From contig JAIQFK010000026.1 in the NCBI GenBank assembly GCA_020073305.1, positions 40,578-104,577 on the forward strand: 64,000 nt of DNA, given 5' to 3'. Under the pieces are notes generated by a model that saw only the letters and a program-made list of their open reading frames with translations, searched no databases and was not told the DNA's origin. The translations under genes and the position numbers were made by a program. Below are positions 1 through 8,244 of the stretch, piece by piece. Source of the stretch: Terriglobia bacterium. Lineage in GTDB: Bacteria; Acidobacteriota; Terriglobia; Bryobacterales; Bryobacteraceae. Numbering within the stretch: position 1 is the first letter of the stretch; every line of letters starts with the position of its first letter.

Positions 1-63
1 AATCCGATGTCCGCCTGTGGGACCCAACCGTCTCGTTAGTGGACAACAGAGAGTCGCTCGACG

Positions 64-3000
64 CTATTTTCCCGACGCGTGATAATTTGGGAACGGAGGC
101 CGTTTATGCGGCCGCATTTCGTTCTTGTTCACCAAGTCCATGACGACCTGGACCGCTTTTTCCAGCTGCGCATCGTGGCCCTGGCGCCAAAGCTTGGGAT
201 CCAACTCCACTTCGTAGTCCGGTTGAACGCCATGATTCTCCACGTCCCACTTGCCGTCAGGCGTATAGAACGCCAGGTTCGGTGTTCCGGCAAATCCATC
301 ATCAATCAGGTCAACCGGGTTGGTGTAATGGCCCACCAATCCGCCCCAGGTTCTCTTCCCCACCAACGGGCCGATGCCTGTTTTGCGGAAGAGCCACGGC
401 ATGGCATCACCGCCCGAGCCGGCCATTTCATTGGTGATCATCACCTTGGGCCCAAAAATGGCTTCGATGGGCGTGGTGATGTCCTCACCCTCGCGCATGT
501 CCCAGTAACTGAGGAGCGGACGTCGCAAGTAGTCGATGATGTAATCCGCGATGTCGCCTCCGCCGTTAAATCGCTCGTCGATGATGACCGCTTCCTTGCC
601 GACCTGCGCAAAGAAATAGCGATTGAAATTGGTGTAACCGCCGGAGTAAGTGTCGGGTAAGTAGACGTATGCCACGCGGCCACCCGTCATCTGGTCGACC
701 TTCCGCCGATTGTCTTCGATCCACGCCAGGTTCCGCAGGCCCGTCTCGTCGTCCACCGGGACCACGGTGACTTCGCGGGAGCCGCTGCCGTCCGGGTTGG
801 GCCCGACCCGCAACACAACCGATTTTCCGGCAGTCTCTTCGAAGAAGCTGTAAATGTTGTTGGGACCTCGCACGTCGCGGCCGCGAACAGCCAGCAGATA
901 TTCGCCGGCGGAAACGTCCACGCCAGGCTGAGTGAGCGGCGCCTGCAGCTTGGGATTCCAATTCTCACCGTCGTACACGCGAGCAAACCGGTAGCGGCCG
1001 TTTTCAACTGTGTAGTCGGCGCCCAGCAGCCCGCCCTTCACTTTCTTAGTTTCCGGAGTATCTCCGCCACCCACGAACATGTGCCCAACGGTCATCTCGC
1101 CCAGCATTTCTTCAAACAGGTAGTTCAAATCGTCGCGGCTGGAGATATTTTCGAGGTAGGACTCGTACTTCTTCTGGATGGCCTTGGCATCTACTCCATG
1201 GAGGCCAGGATCGTAAAAGAAATCGCGCTCGTCCCGCCAGATCTGGTGATACATGTGCTTCCACTCCGTGCTGGGATCGACATAAACCTGCATGGTATCC
1301 AGCTTGAGCGGGCCGCCTTCACCAGGTTTTGGCGGCGCGCCGCTGGGCTTATCCGCCGGCGCGATGACCCATTGGTCCTTTTGCCTGTACAGCATTTTTT
1401 CGCCATTGAACGCCAGCTCGAATGAATTGACGCCTTCCAGAATCTTCTCCGTCTTGCGCGTCTTCAGCTCGAACTTATGCAGGGTCGCCGCCGAACCGCC
1501 GTCGTCTCCATCGAGCGAATCCACCGCCGGGCCTTCCACCAGGAACAGTACGCCGGGCTTTCCGGGCGCCAGATCCACATAGTTACGCGCCGGGATCGGC
1601 AGAGCGACGATCCGCTGGCCGATGTTCGGGAAATCGATCTCGACGGCCGGCGGTTTCGCAGCTTTGTCCTTGTCTTTATCTTTGTCTTTGTCCTTATCTT
1701 TGTCTTTGTCCGTGGGCTTCTCCTCGTCACTTTCCGGCGCCATCGGCGAGGACACGCCTTTCTTTAGCACGACGGCGTAAACGCTGCGCGTTACGGGATG
1801 AGCAAGGCTCGACATATCCAGCCAGCCCGTGCTCAGGGCAGCATCGGTGCTCGCCATCAGGTAGAGATACTTGCCCTCTTTATCAAACCTGGCAAACGCC
1901 GCGTCGCTCATCCCATCCGTTACCTGGCGAGGTTTCGCCTCATCGATTTGATAAGCAAAAACGGCGTGCAGATGATTCCGAAGCTGCCGGGTGTATGTGA
2001 GCCATTTACTGTCGGGGGACCATGCCTGGTTGAACGACTGGCCGGGCCCGGCGTAAGTATCGGTGTCCACCCGCACCGGCGGCTTTTTGCCCTCCAGACT
2101 CACGTACCAAAGGTTCAAACGTTTGTCGGTGTAGGCGATCTTCAGGCTGTCGGGCGACCACGTAGGCGAGTAAAAGAAGGACGGCGGAGCCCCCAGATCG
2201 ATTTTTCGCACCTCGCCCATTCCGCTCTGATCGCGCACGTGCAGAGCATACTCGCCGGATTCGTCGGAAAAGTAGGCGATCGACTTGCCATCGGGCGACC
2301 AGGCCGGGTCCCGCTCGGCAACCGCCGGCGTATTGGTCAGATTGCGGATGTCGCCCTTCTCCGCCGGGACGGTAAGAATTTCTCCGCGCGCGCCGAAAAC
2401 CGCACGCGCACCCGTAGGGGAGATTCCTGCGAAACGGATGCGCCTCGGCTCGATTTTTTGAAAATGCGGACGGACTTCGAGCAGGTCGCCCGTCAGATGG
2501 ATGCTGACCTTGCGGTCTTCGCCGGAGTTCAGATCATACAGATGGATGTCGCCGAACTGCTCGAAGACGATCGCTCCCGGGCCCGCGGAAGCGGATTTGA
2601 AATCGAGTCCGGTATTGCGAACTACCTGTTTCACCTGCTTGGCGCGAGTTTCGTAGGCGAACAGAGATACCGGGCCGTTGCGGTCGGAGAGGAAGTAGAC
2701 GGTACCGCCGACCCACATTGGATTAAAGTCGTTCGAATTGTCTCGGGGGATCTCCGCCTCTACGCTCGAATCCGACAGGTTGACAATCCAGATCGGCTTG
2801 GTCTGGCCGCCACGGTAGCGTTTCCACGCGCGCTGCCATTGCAGCCGGGGCACATAAGCCATATGTGTGCCATCCGGTGAATAGGAACCCTCTTCGGCTC
2901 GCGGCAAGGGGATTTCGGAAGGAAAACCACCGGCCAGTGACAACGCGAAAAGCCGGTTGAACCCAAACGAATAACTGTTGCGCGAGGAGCGAAAAACGAC

Positions 3001-3357
3001 CTGCTTGCCGTCCGGCGTCCAGCCGACAACTTCGTCGGCGCTTGGGTGATAGGTCAGGCGCCGGGGCACGCCACCGGCAGCCGAGACAACGTAAACGTCG
3101 GTGTTGCCATCATACTGACCCGTGAACGCGATTTGGCTTCCATCCGGAGAAAACACAGGGTCGGTTTCCACGCCCGGAGCTGCGGTGAGGCGCGTCGCGT
3201 TGCCCCCTTCGCGCGCAACAATCCAGAGGTCGCCTGCATAGCTGAACACGATATGAGTCCGGCTGACGGTCGGCTTCCGAAAGAGCATCGGTTTCTCCGA
3301 TTCGCCGAGGCAGAGAGCCGCTGAAATGAGAAATAAAATCGCGACGTATTTGCGCAT
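64..3357 (-). CDS. Tricorn-like secreted S41 peptidase
   Basis: The 1097-residue protein has a signal peptide (MRKYVAILFLISAALCLG). WD40/TolB-type propeller repeats with 'SPDG' motifs fill residues about 25-530, followed by a linker and then a PDZ and S41 C-terminal protease half. The likely catalytic serine is Ser981 in 'NEMAGSGGDAMP', which matches the tricorn/S41 nucleophile setting. The order propeller-propeller-PDZ-S41 and the length fit tricorn protease homologues, which degrade oligopeptides. The signal peptide suggests this one acts in the periplasm. An (Asp-Lys)8 tract at about residues 547-563 links the propellers to the protease half. The gene stands alone; the next gene on this strand is a remnant. 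Family assignment is firm; the substrate is unknown. Confidence 0.9.
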   Translation of the reverse strand: MRKYVAILFLISAALCLGESEKPMLFRKPTVSRTHIVFSYAGDLWIVAREGGNATRLTAAPGVETDPVFSPDGSQIAFTGQYDGNTDVYVVSAAGGVPRRLTYHPSADEVVGWTPDGKQVVFRSSRNSYSFGFNRLFALSLAGGFPSEIPLPRAEEGSYSPDGTHMAYVPRLQWQRAWKRYRGGQTKPIWIVNLSDSSVEAEIPRDNSNDFNPMWVGGTVYFLSDRNGPVSLFAYETRAKQVKQVVRNTGLDFKSASAGPGAIVFEQFGDIHLYDLNSGEDRKVSIHLTGDLLEVRPHFQKIEPRRIRFAGISPTGARAVFGARGEILTVPAEKGDIRNLTNTPAVAERDPAWSPDGKSIAYFSDESGEYALHVRDQSGMGEVRKIDLGAPPSFFYSPTWSPDSLKIAYTDKRLNLWYVSLEGKKPPVRVDTDTYAGPGQSFNQAWSPDSKWLTYTRQLRNHLHAVFAYQIDEAKPRQVTDGMSDAAFARFDKEGKYLYLMASTDAALSTGWLDMSSLAHPVTRSVYAVVLKKGVSSPMAPESDEEKPTDKDKDKDKDKDKDKDKAAKPPAVEIDFPNIGQRIVALPIPARNYVDLAPGKPGVLFLVEGPAVDSLDGDDGGSAATLHKFELKTRKTEKILEGVNSFELAFNGEKMLYRQKDQWVIAPADKPSGAPPKPGEGGPLKLDTMQVYVDPSTEWKHMYHQIWRDERDFFYDPGLHGVDAKAIQKKYESYLENISSRDDLNYLFEEMLGEMTVGHMFVGGGDTPETKKVKGGLLGADYTVENGRYRFARVYDGENWNPKLQAPLTQPGVDVSAGEYLLAVRGRDVRGPNNIYSFFEETAGKSVVLRVGPNPDGSGSREVTVVPVDDETGLRNLAWIEDNRRKVDQMTGGRVAYVYLPDTYSGGYTNFNRYFFAQVGKEAVIIDERFNGGGDIADYIIDYLRRPLLSYWDMREGEDITTPIEAIFGPKVMITNEMAGSGGDAMPWLFRKTGIGPLVGKRTWGGLVGHYTNPVDLIDDGFAGTPNLAFYTPDGKWDVENHGVQPDYEVELDPKLWRQGHDAQLEKAVQVVMDLVNKNEMRPHKRPPFPNYHASGK

Positions 3358-3437
3358 GGAAGTTTTCCTCAGGGTTGAGGGAATTATATCCCCAACAGCA
3401 GGCCGGCAAGAAGCATCACCGGGTTACCCTGCGACAG

Positions 3438-3689
3438 CTAGTGCGTCAGGTCCAGCGCCATCATTTCGTGGCGGTCGCGAATGTAGAGCCGCGTGCCGGC
3501 CAAAGTCGGTGGCGTCCACGCGTTATTCTTCAATAGCGATGGAACGGCGCTCAAGACTTTCAAACCCGCGGCAGATACCGTGGCCAGCGACAGGTTGCCG
3601 TCCTGGTCCAGAATGATGACTTTGCCGTCTGCGTAGATGAGGTTCGCCTCGGGATAGCCGCGCAGCAGGCCGGCGAGCGAAAATCTCAT
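3438..3689 (-). pseudogene. C-terminal remnant of a PQQ-like beta-propeller protein
   Basis: The 83 codons resemble only the last blades of secreted PQQ-binding-like propellers: 'ANLIYADGKVIILDQDGNLSL', then a 'W.PPTLAGTRLYIRDRHEMMALDL' ending that is typical of the complete family C-terminus. There is no signal peptide and no N-terminal blades, and the upstream 30 bp before the next gene leave no room for them. A complete relative lies nearby at 4824-6188. I read this as a truncated, probably non-functional gene. A small expressed protein is possible but unlikely. Confidence 0.6.
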
Positions 3690-3721
3690 CTGGGCTTCAC
3701 GGCGTCACTTCCGGATTCAGT

Positions 3722-4420
3722 TCAGGCTTGGCGCTGCCCGGGACCTGACGCTCGGCTCCGCGGCCGGGCGCGGTCCATCACCCAGGTTCCCTGCCCGACG
3801 ACCTTGCCCCTTGGGCCTGCGGCAACGTGATTTCCGTTCGCGGTGGCCTCGAGAATGCCCGCCAGCTTACCTTGGCGGAGCTGGCCGGTGAAGCTCATGT
3901 CGGCATCGCCTGCCTGCACGCGGAAGCAAAGAGAATCGCCTTGGACTTTGATGTCCTCGAGCGGGCCGCTATGCATCGCGCCGTCCGGTCCCTGGATGTA
4001 CAGCTTTCCCACCCACTGCGGACCCGTCTTGGCGAGCATCAACTCAAGCGGCCCCGACGGGCCGGTCGAGCGCAAGGTGCCGACCCAGTTGCCACTGAAC
4101 TGGACCGTCGTCACATCGGGCATACCGTCCGCCCATATGGCGCGGCGCACATAAACGACATTGGGAGACCGGCTCATCATCGGGAGCGTCATGACGAGGA
4201 ACAGCGCCATGTGAAGGACTCCGCCAAAACCCGCCGCCGCGAGCGTCATCGTGCCGGGACACCTGATCCACTGGCGCACGAGCGAGAAAAAGCCGTCGGC
4301 GACGAGTGACACCGCGCCTCCCGTTTCCTCGAAAATCCACAGCATCTCTTCGCCGTACTGCCGGCGGAAAGCCGGCGGGTGCAACCAGAGCAGCGATCGA
4401 TAGAGAGATCGGATCATCAC
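3722..4420 (-). CDS. Membrane protein co-encoded with a PadR regulator
   Basis: The 232-residue protein begins 'MMIRSLYRSLLWLHPPAFRRQYGEEMLWIFEE'-like, a prefix shared in Acidobacteriota with proteins and ABC permeases paired with PadR regulators. One hydrophobic segment (about residues 60-80) is followed by a predicted beta-rich domain with 'FSGNWVGTL...' and repeated glycine-led strands. Its start overlaps the stop of the PadR gene by four bases (ATGA), so the two are translationally coupled. No enzymatic motif is visible. The role is unknown; a membrane-stress or export function is a guess from the pairing only. Confidence 0.75.
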   Translation of the reverse strand: MMIRSLYRSLLWLHPPAFRRQYGEEMLWIFEETGGAVSLVADGFFSLVRQWIRCPGTMTLAAAGFGGVLHMALFLVMTLPMMSRSPNVVYVRRAIWADGMPDVTTVQFSGNWVGTLRSTGPSGPLELMLAKTGPQWVGKLYIQGPDGAMHSGPLEDIKVQGDSLCFRVQAGDADMSFTGQLRQGKLAGILEATANGNHVAAGPRGKVVGQGTWVMDRARPRSRASGPGQRQA

Positions 4421-4770
4421 ACCCTCCTCGGACTCGGCGCGCGCAAGCGCATCCTGGCTTCGCGAACCACGCCGCCCAACCGCACAATCTCGGCGGAGAG
4501 TACGCGGCGCCCGAGCCCGGTCAGCCGGTAATAGCGGCGCCGCGGGTCCTCGTTCGCCGAAGGCGCTGGAGCCTCCTCCACCATCGCCTGGTTTATGAGC
4601 TTTTCCAGGTTATCGTAGAGCGTGCCCGGACCCAGCTTGTACTGGCCCTCGGACTGGCGCGCAACCTCCTGCATGATGCCGTAGCCGTGCCGGTCTTCCC
4701 CGGCCAGCGCCAGCAAAATGTGCAACGTCGCAGGGGATAAAGGAAGGAAGGGACTCAGATCTTCGGTCAT
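4417..4770 (-). CDS. PadR-family transcriptional regulator
   Basis: The 117-residue winged-helix protein carries the PadR signature 'LLALAGEDRHGYGIMQEVARQSEGQYKLGPGTLYDNLEKL' (split here across residues about 18-58) and the wing 'RRRYYRLTGLGRRVL'. PadR proteins are dimeric repressors that often respond to small molecules or to membrane stress. It is the first gene of a two-gene unit. The promoter next to it holds two near-palindromic sites, which suggests autoregulation. The start codon lies only about five bases from the predicted transcription start, so the mRNA may be nearly leaderless. Confidence 0.93.
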   Translation of the reverse strand: MTEDLSPFLPLSPATLHILLALAGEDRHGYGIMQEVARQSEGQYKLGPGTLYDNLEKLINQAMVEEAPAPSANEDPRRRYYRLTGLGRRVLSAEIVRLGGVVREARMRLRAPSPRRV

Positions 4771-4771
4771 A

Positions 4772-4810
4772 ATCGGATTCCGTTATATCGGATTCCGAGT
4801 ATGGTGTCAA
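4772..4810 (-). promoter_or_regulatory. PadR promoter with two operator-like sites
   Basis: On the minus strand, TTGACA (4805-4810) and TATAAC (4782-4787) are separated by exactly 17 bp. Two copies of the same 11-mer (ATCGGATTCCG read on plus; 4772-4782 and 4787-4797) contain the 9-bp dyad CGGAATCCG. One lies in the spacer and touches the -10; the other begins within the -10 and runs toward the start codon. This arrangement would let a dimeric repressor block RNA polymerase. The binding protein is inferred to be the adjacent PadR. Confidence 0.75.
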
Positions 4811-4823
4811 GGAAAATGTGCAG

Positions 4824-6188
4824 TCAGCGCTCCGCGATGGCGACGACGTGTCCGCGCGTCCGGTAATAGATTACGTCTTCAGAAACGGCCGGCGAGGCCA
4901 TGGCAATATCCCCCAGTAGGTTCTTGGACAGCAGCGCAAATTGCGGGCCCGCCTTGATCACGTAGACCTCGCCTTCTTCGCTGGCGAAATACAACTTGGA
5001 ATCGACGGCGATGGGCGAAGAACTGAAGCCCGTGGTCCCGGCGCCGAGGCGTTCGGTGTAATGGAGCTTGCCCGTGCGGGCGTCAAACACTTTCAAAACG
5101 CCGCGATCTGAGCAACTGTACAGAAGATCGCCCAGGATCACGGGCGTTTGCATATAGGCGCCATTGTTCGGCTCAAACCACGCAAGACCACGGCTGGAGG
5201 TAGAGTCGCCTTGCGGCGTGATGTCGCCGGATGCGTCGGGCTTGACAGCGTAAAGAGGCTTCGGCCCGCCATGGGCATTCGTCACGTAAATGAGTCCGTG
5301 GGCGAAAACCGGGGTAGGCACGGGGATGTCGCCGCCCGATTTCAGCCGCCATAATTCCTTGCTGGTCTCCAGATCGTATCCGGCAATGTAGGGCCAGCCG
5401 TTCGAGACAATCTGCGTTCGCCCGCCGGCTCGAACCACCGCAGGTGTTGCCCAACTGTGGTTGGAGACGCCATCACGACCCACGCGCCACAACTCCTTCC
5501 CGTCTTTAGCGGACAGCACCACCAGAAACGAGCCCTTCTTCTGATCGCACTGCAGAACCAGCTTGTCCTCGAACAAAACCGGCGAGCTTGCGGTGCCCCA
5601 CTGCAAGTCGTAACCTTGCGGGCCGGGATCAAACACACCGAGATCCTTCGTCCAAAGCAGCTTGCCCTCGAGATCGTACGCGTACACGCCTTCGGAGCCG
5701 AAAAACACGATGAGCCGTTTGCCATCGGTTGTGGGCGTCGCATTGGCGTGCGTCGCCTTGGTGTGCCGCTTGGTTTTCGGAGCGCCCTTGTGGGCCACGC
5801 GCTGCCAGAGGATCTTGCCCGTGTTCTTGTCCAGGCAGTAGACCACCCAGCTCTGCTCGGTGTTGTCGTCCGCCGGATCCCCGTCGCCGTAAAGTCCCAC
5901 TTTGAGCGGCGCGGTCCCGGCCGAGCTGATCGCGGTCGTCACAAACAGGCGGTTTCCCCAGATCGCCGGGCTCGAATGAGCCAGGCCCGGAATGGCTGTC
6001 TTCCATCGAATGTTCCGCAGCGCGCCTTGCGACGGATCAGCATTCCACGACGTCGCGGCCTTGCCCTCCGCCACGCCCCCGGCTTCCGGCCCGCGGAATG
6101 ACGGCCAGTTGACCGTAGCCGCGCCGAGCGCCGCGGCGAGGGTGCCGGCAAGCAGAGTTCTCGGGATCACGTGGATAGAATACACCAT
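4824..6188 (-). CDS. Secreted PQQ-binding-like beta-propeller protein
   Basis: The 454-residue protein starts at ATG 6188, chosen because 'MVYSIHVIPRTLLAGTLAAALGAATVNWPSFRG' opens with a signal peptide followed by the family's WPSFRG motif. A GGGAG box lies about 11 bases upstream. Upstream in-frame codons would overlap the divergent radical SAM gene and look non-coding. The body is a series of PQQ-like blades ('VYCLDKNTGKILWQ', 'KDGKELWRVGRDG', 'DARTGKLHYTERLG'). Such proteins are periplasmic or outer-membrane; some relatives are dehydrogenases, but no PQQ/Ca catalytic set can be assigned here. Confidence 0.88.
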   Translation of the reverse strand: MVYSIHVIPRTLLAGTLAAALGAATVNWPSFRGPEAGGVAEGKAATSWNADPSQGALRNIRWKTAIPGLAHSSPAIWGNRLFVTTAISSAGTAPLKVGLYGDGDPADDNTEQSWVVYCLDKNTGKILWQRVAHKGAPKTKRHTKATHANATPTTDGKRLIVFFGSEGVYAYDLEGKLLWTKDLGVFDPGPQGYDLQWGTASSPVLFEDKLVLQCDQKKGSFLVVLSAKDGKELWRVGRDGVSNHSWATPAVVRAGGRTQIVSNGWPYIAGYDLETSKELWRLKSGGDIPVPTPVFAHGLIYVTNAHGGPKPLYAVKPDASGDITPQGDSTSSRGLAWFEPNNGAYMQTPVILGDLLYSCSDRGVLKVFDARTGKLHYTERLGAGTTGFSSSPIAVDSKLYFASEEGEVYVIKAGPQFALLSKNLLGDIAMASPAVSEDVIYYRTRGHVVAIAER

Positions 6189-6294
6189 GGTGGGGCGGCT
6201 CCCGTTTGCCTCCACTTTCGCTATCCTATTGAGAGTTGGCCATGACGGCAGGGAGGCAGTTTGCCTTCGGTGACGGGAGTTCGAGGAGAGACGC

Positions 6295-7626
6295 ATGACA
6301 ACGGAATCGCCGAAGGATGTCCGTCCGGAAGAAGCCACCGCAGCCGGTAATTATTTTGTCTCCAACTATCCTCCGTATTCTTTCTGGACCCGCGAGCGCG
6401 CACACGAAGCCCTTGCCGCGTTAGATCGCGCCCCTGCGCCCGATACTCCGCTAGGGATCTACCTGCACATTCCCTTTTGCCGCAAGCGGTGCCACTTCTG
6501 CTATTTCAAGGTCTACACAGACAAGAACGCGGACGAGATCGAAGGCTACCTCGACGCCGCCATCCAGGAGCTGACGCTTTACTCGCAGAAGCCGTTCATC
6601 GGCGGCCGGAAGCCGAAATTCATTTACTTCGGTGGTGGAACGCCCTCTTACATTTCCTCGCGGCAGATCACTCACATCGTCGACGGAATGAAGCGCCTCC
6701 TGAGTTGGGACGAGGCCGAAGAAGTCACCTTCGAGTGCGAGCCTGGGACCCTGACCGAGCCCAAGCTGAGCGCGATCAAAGACCTCGGCGTCACGCGCCT
6801 CAGCCTGGGCATTGAGAACTTCGATGATCAGATTCTGCAGGTCAACGGACGGGCGCACGGCTCCCGGGAGATTGACCGCACGTATCAATATGCGCGCTCC
6901 ATCGGATTCCCGCAGATCAATATCGACCTGATCGCCGGAATGATGGGGGAAACCAACGGGAACTGGCGCGACTGCGTGCAGAAAACCATTGCGCTCGGTC
7001 CGGACAGCATCACCATCTACCAGATGGAAATCCCCTACAACACCACGATCTTCAAGGAAATGAAAGTCCTGGGGCAGACCGTCGCGCCGGTGGCCGATTG
7101 GCGAACCAAGCGCGCGTGGGTCGATTACGCGTTCGCGGAATTTGAAAAGGCCGGTTACACGGTAGCGAGCGCATATGCGGCCGTTAAGGATCCTTCACGC
7201 ACGCGCTTCCTCTACCGCGACCTGCTATGGACCGGCGCCGACATGATCGGCTTGGGCGTGTCTTCGTTCTCGCACGTCGGCGGAACGCATTTTCAAAACG
7301 AACACGAGTTCGAATCCTACATAGCTAAGCTGCGCCAGGGCGCGCTCCCGATCTTCCGCGCCTTGACCACCACCGAGGAAGAGCGCGTGATTCGCGAACT
7401 CATTTTGCAGATGAAACTGGGACGCGTTCACCGGCCCTACTTCGAGCGCAAGTTCGGCGTGGATGTGGAAAAGCGGTTCGCCGCCCCTTTGGGCAGATTG
7501 CGGGATCAAGGCTTCCTGACGGCGGACCAGAACAGCCTGCGGCTCAATCGGGACGGTTTGTTACAAGTGGATAAGCTGCTTCACGAGTTTTTCCTGCCGG
7601 AACACCGGAGCGCGCGGTATGCCTGA
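6295..7626 (+). CDS. HemN-like radical SAM enzyme
   Basis: The 443-residue protein has the radical SAM cluster motif C62-x3-C66-x2-C69 in 'IPFCRKRCHFCYFK', the SAM-binding GGGTP at 113-117, and HemN-type motifs 'RLSLGIENFDDQILQVNGRAH' region and 'QINIDLIAGMMGE'. A 'SNYPPYSFW' segment (23-31) sits where true HemN has its YTSYPT stretch. The C-terminal HemN domain is present. The neighbours are not haem genes: it heads a cassette with chorismate-lyase-like, halogenase-like and aryl-ligase genes. HemN-like enzymes in such clusters can be methyltransferases or do other C-C chemistry, so a biosynthetic role is more likely than coproporphyrinogen oxidation. The start is preceded by GAGGAGAG. Confidence 0.88.
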   Translation: MTTESPKDVRPEEATAAGNYFVSNYPPYSFWTRERAHEALAALDRAPAPDTPLGIYLHIPFCRKRCHFCYFKVYTDKNADEIEGYLDAAIQELTLYSQKPFIGGRKPKFIYFGGGTPSYISSRQITHIVDGMKRLLSWDEAEEVTFECEPGTLTEPKLSAIKDLGVTRLSLGIENFDDQILQVNGRAHGSREIDRTYQYARSIGFPQINIDLIAGMMGETNGNWRDCVQKTIALGPDSITIYQMEIPYNTTIFKEMKVLGQTVAPVADWRTKRAWVDYAFAEFEKAGYTVASAYAAVKDPSRTRFLYRDLLWTGADMIGLGVSSFSHVGGTHFQNEHEFESYIAKLRQGALPIFRALTTTEEERVIRELILQMKLGRVHRPYFERKFGVDVEKRFAAPLGRLRDQGFLTADQNSLRLNRDGLLQVDKLLHEFFLPEHRSARYA

Positions 7627-7671
7627 GGGTACCGCTAACCAAAACCTCCCGGCTTTCGTCTCCGATATAAG

Positions 7672-8244
7672 GTGAATCCGGAATCGCACTTGATCTATCC
7701 ATTGAATGAGTTTTACGAACAGTTGGGGTTGCCCCAGCCGGCGGCTGCCCAGGTGGAAGGCCGGGACGTGCCCGAGCCATACCGGAGCCTGCTGGTACAC
7801 GACCGCGACATGACGCCGACGCTTGAAGACGCCCATAATCGAACGATCCAGCTTCGCGTTCTGCAATACACGGTGGCCGGAAACATATTGTCGCGGCAGG
7901 TGGTGCTGGTCCCGGAAAACGAGACGCGGCCGGTGGCCTTCGGCGCCATCAAGATCAACCTGGAACACTTTCACGGCGAGGCGAAACGGCTGGTGCTCGA
8001 GAGGAGACAGCCGCTAGGAACCATCCTGCACACCCAGGGAATGGAGCACTCAGGCCACGCAGACGCGTACATCCGGATAACGCCTGACGCTCTGATTCAC
8101 GACGCGCTCAGCCTGCGGGAACCCACCACGTTGTACGGCCGGCGGAAGGCGATGGTGGATGCCGGCGGGCGAATCCTGGCTCAGGTGGTCGAGATTCTGG
8201 CGCCCCGGAACGGAACTTCACGCACGGAGAGAACTGGTGCCTAA
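7672..8244 (+). CDS. Chorismate-lyase-like protein (DUF98/UbiC fold)
   Basis: I assign the 190-residue protein by pattern comparison with UbiC. 'NILSRQVVLV' places Arg75 like the chorismate-binding Arg76 of E. coli UbiC in 'YWLREILLC'. 'RRQPLGTIL' matches 'GKTPLGRYL'. 'TTLYGRRKAMVDAGGRILAQVVEILAP' region matches '[23 protein letters not shown]', with Glu174 at the catalytic Glu155 position. UbiC cleaves chorismate to 4-hydroxybenzoate plus pyruvate. The start is GTG, 45 bp after the radical SAM gene, and the end overlaps the halogenase-like gene by 8 bp. 3-Hydroxybenzoate production, as in XanB2-type enzymes, cannot be excluded. Confidence 0.75.
   Translation: MNPESHLIYPLNEFYEQLGLPQPAAAQVEGRDVPEPYRSLLVHDRDMTPTLEDAHNRTIQLRVLQYTVAGNILSRQVVLVPENETRPVAFGAIKINLEHFHGEAKRLVLERRQPLGTILHTQGMEHSGHADAYIRITPDALIHDALSLREPTTLYGRRKAMVDAGGRILAQVVEILAPRNGTSRTERTGA

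Noticed and set aside
1798..2880. A 360-codon plus-strand frame opposite the tricorn-like protease
   Set aside because: Antisense to a strongly supported gene; its composition reflects the complementary codon pattern of high-G+C DNA.
6295..7626. Assignment of the radical SAM gene as hemN (coproporphyrinogen oxidase)
   Set aside because: The family is HemN-like, but the neighbours are aromatic-acid biosynthesis genes and the HemN YTSYPT region is altered, so no gene symbol is given.
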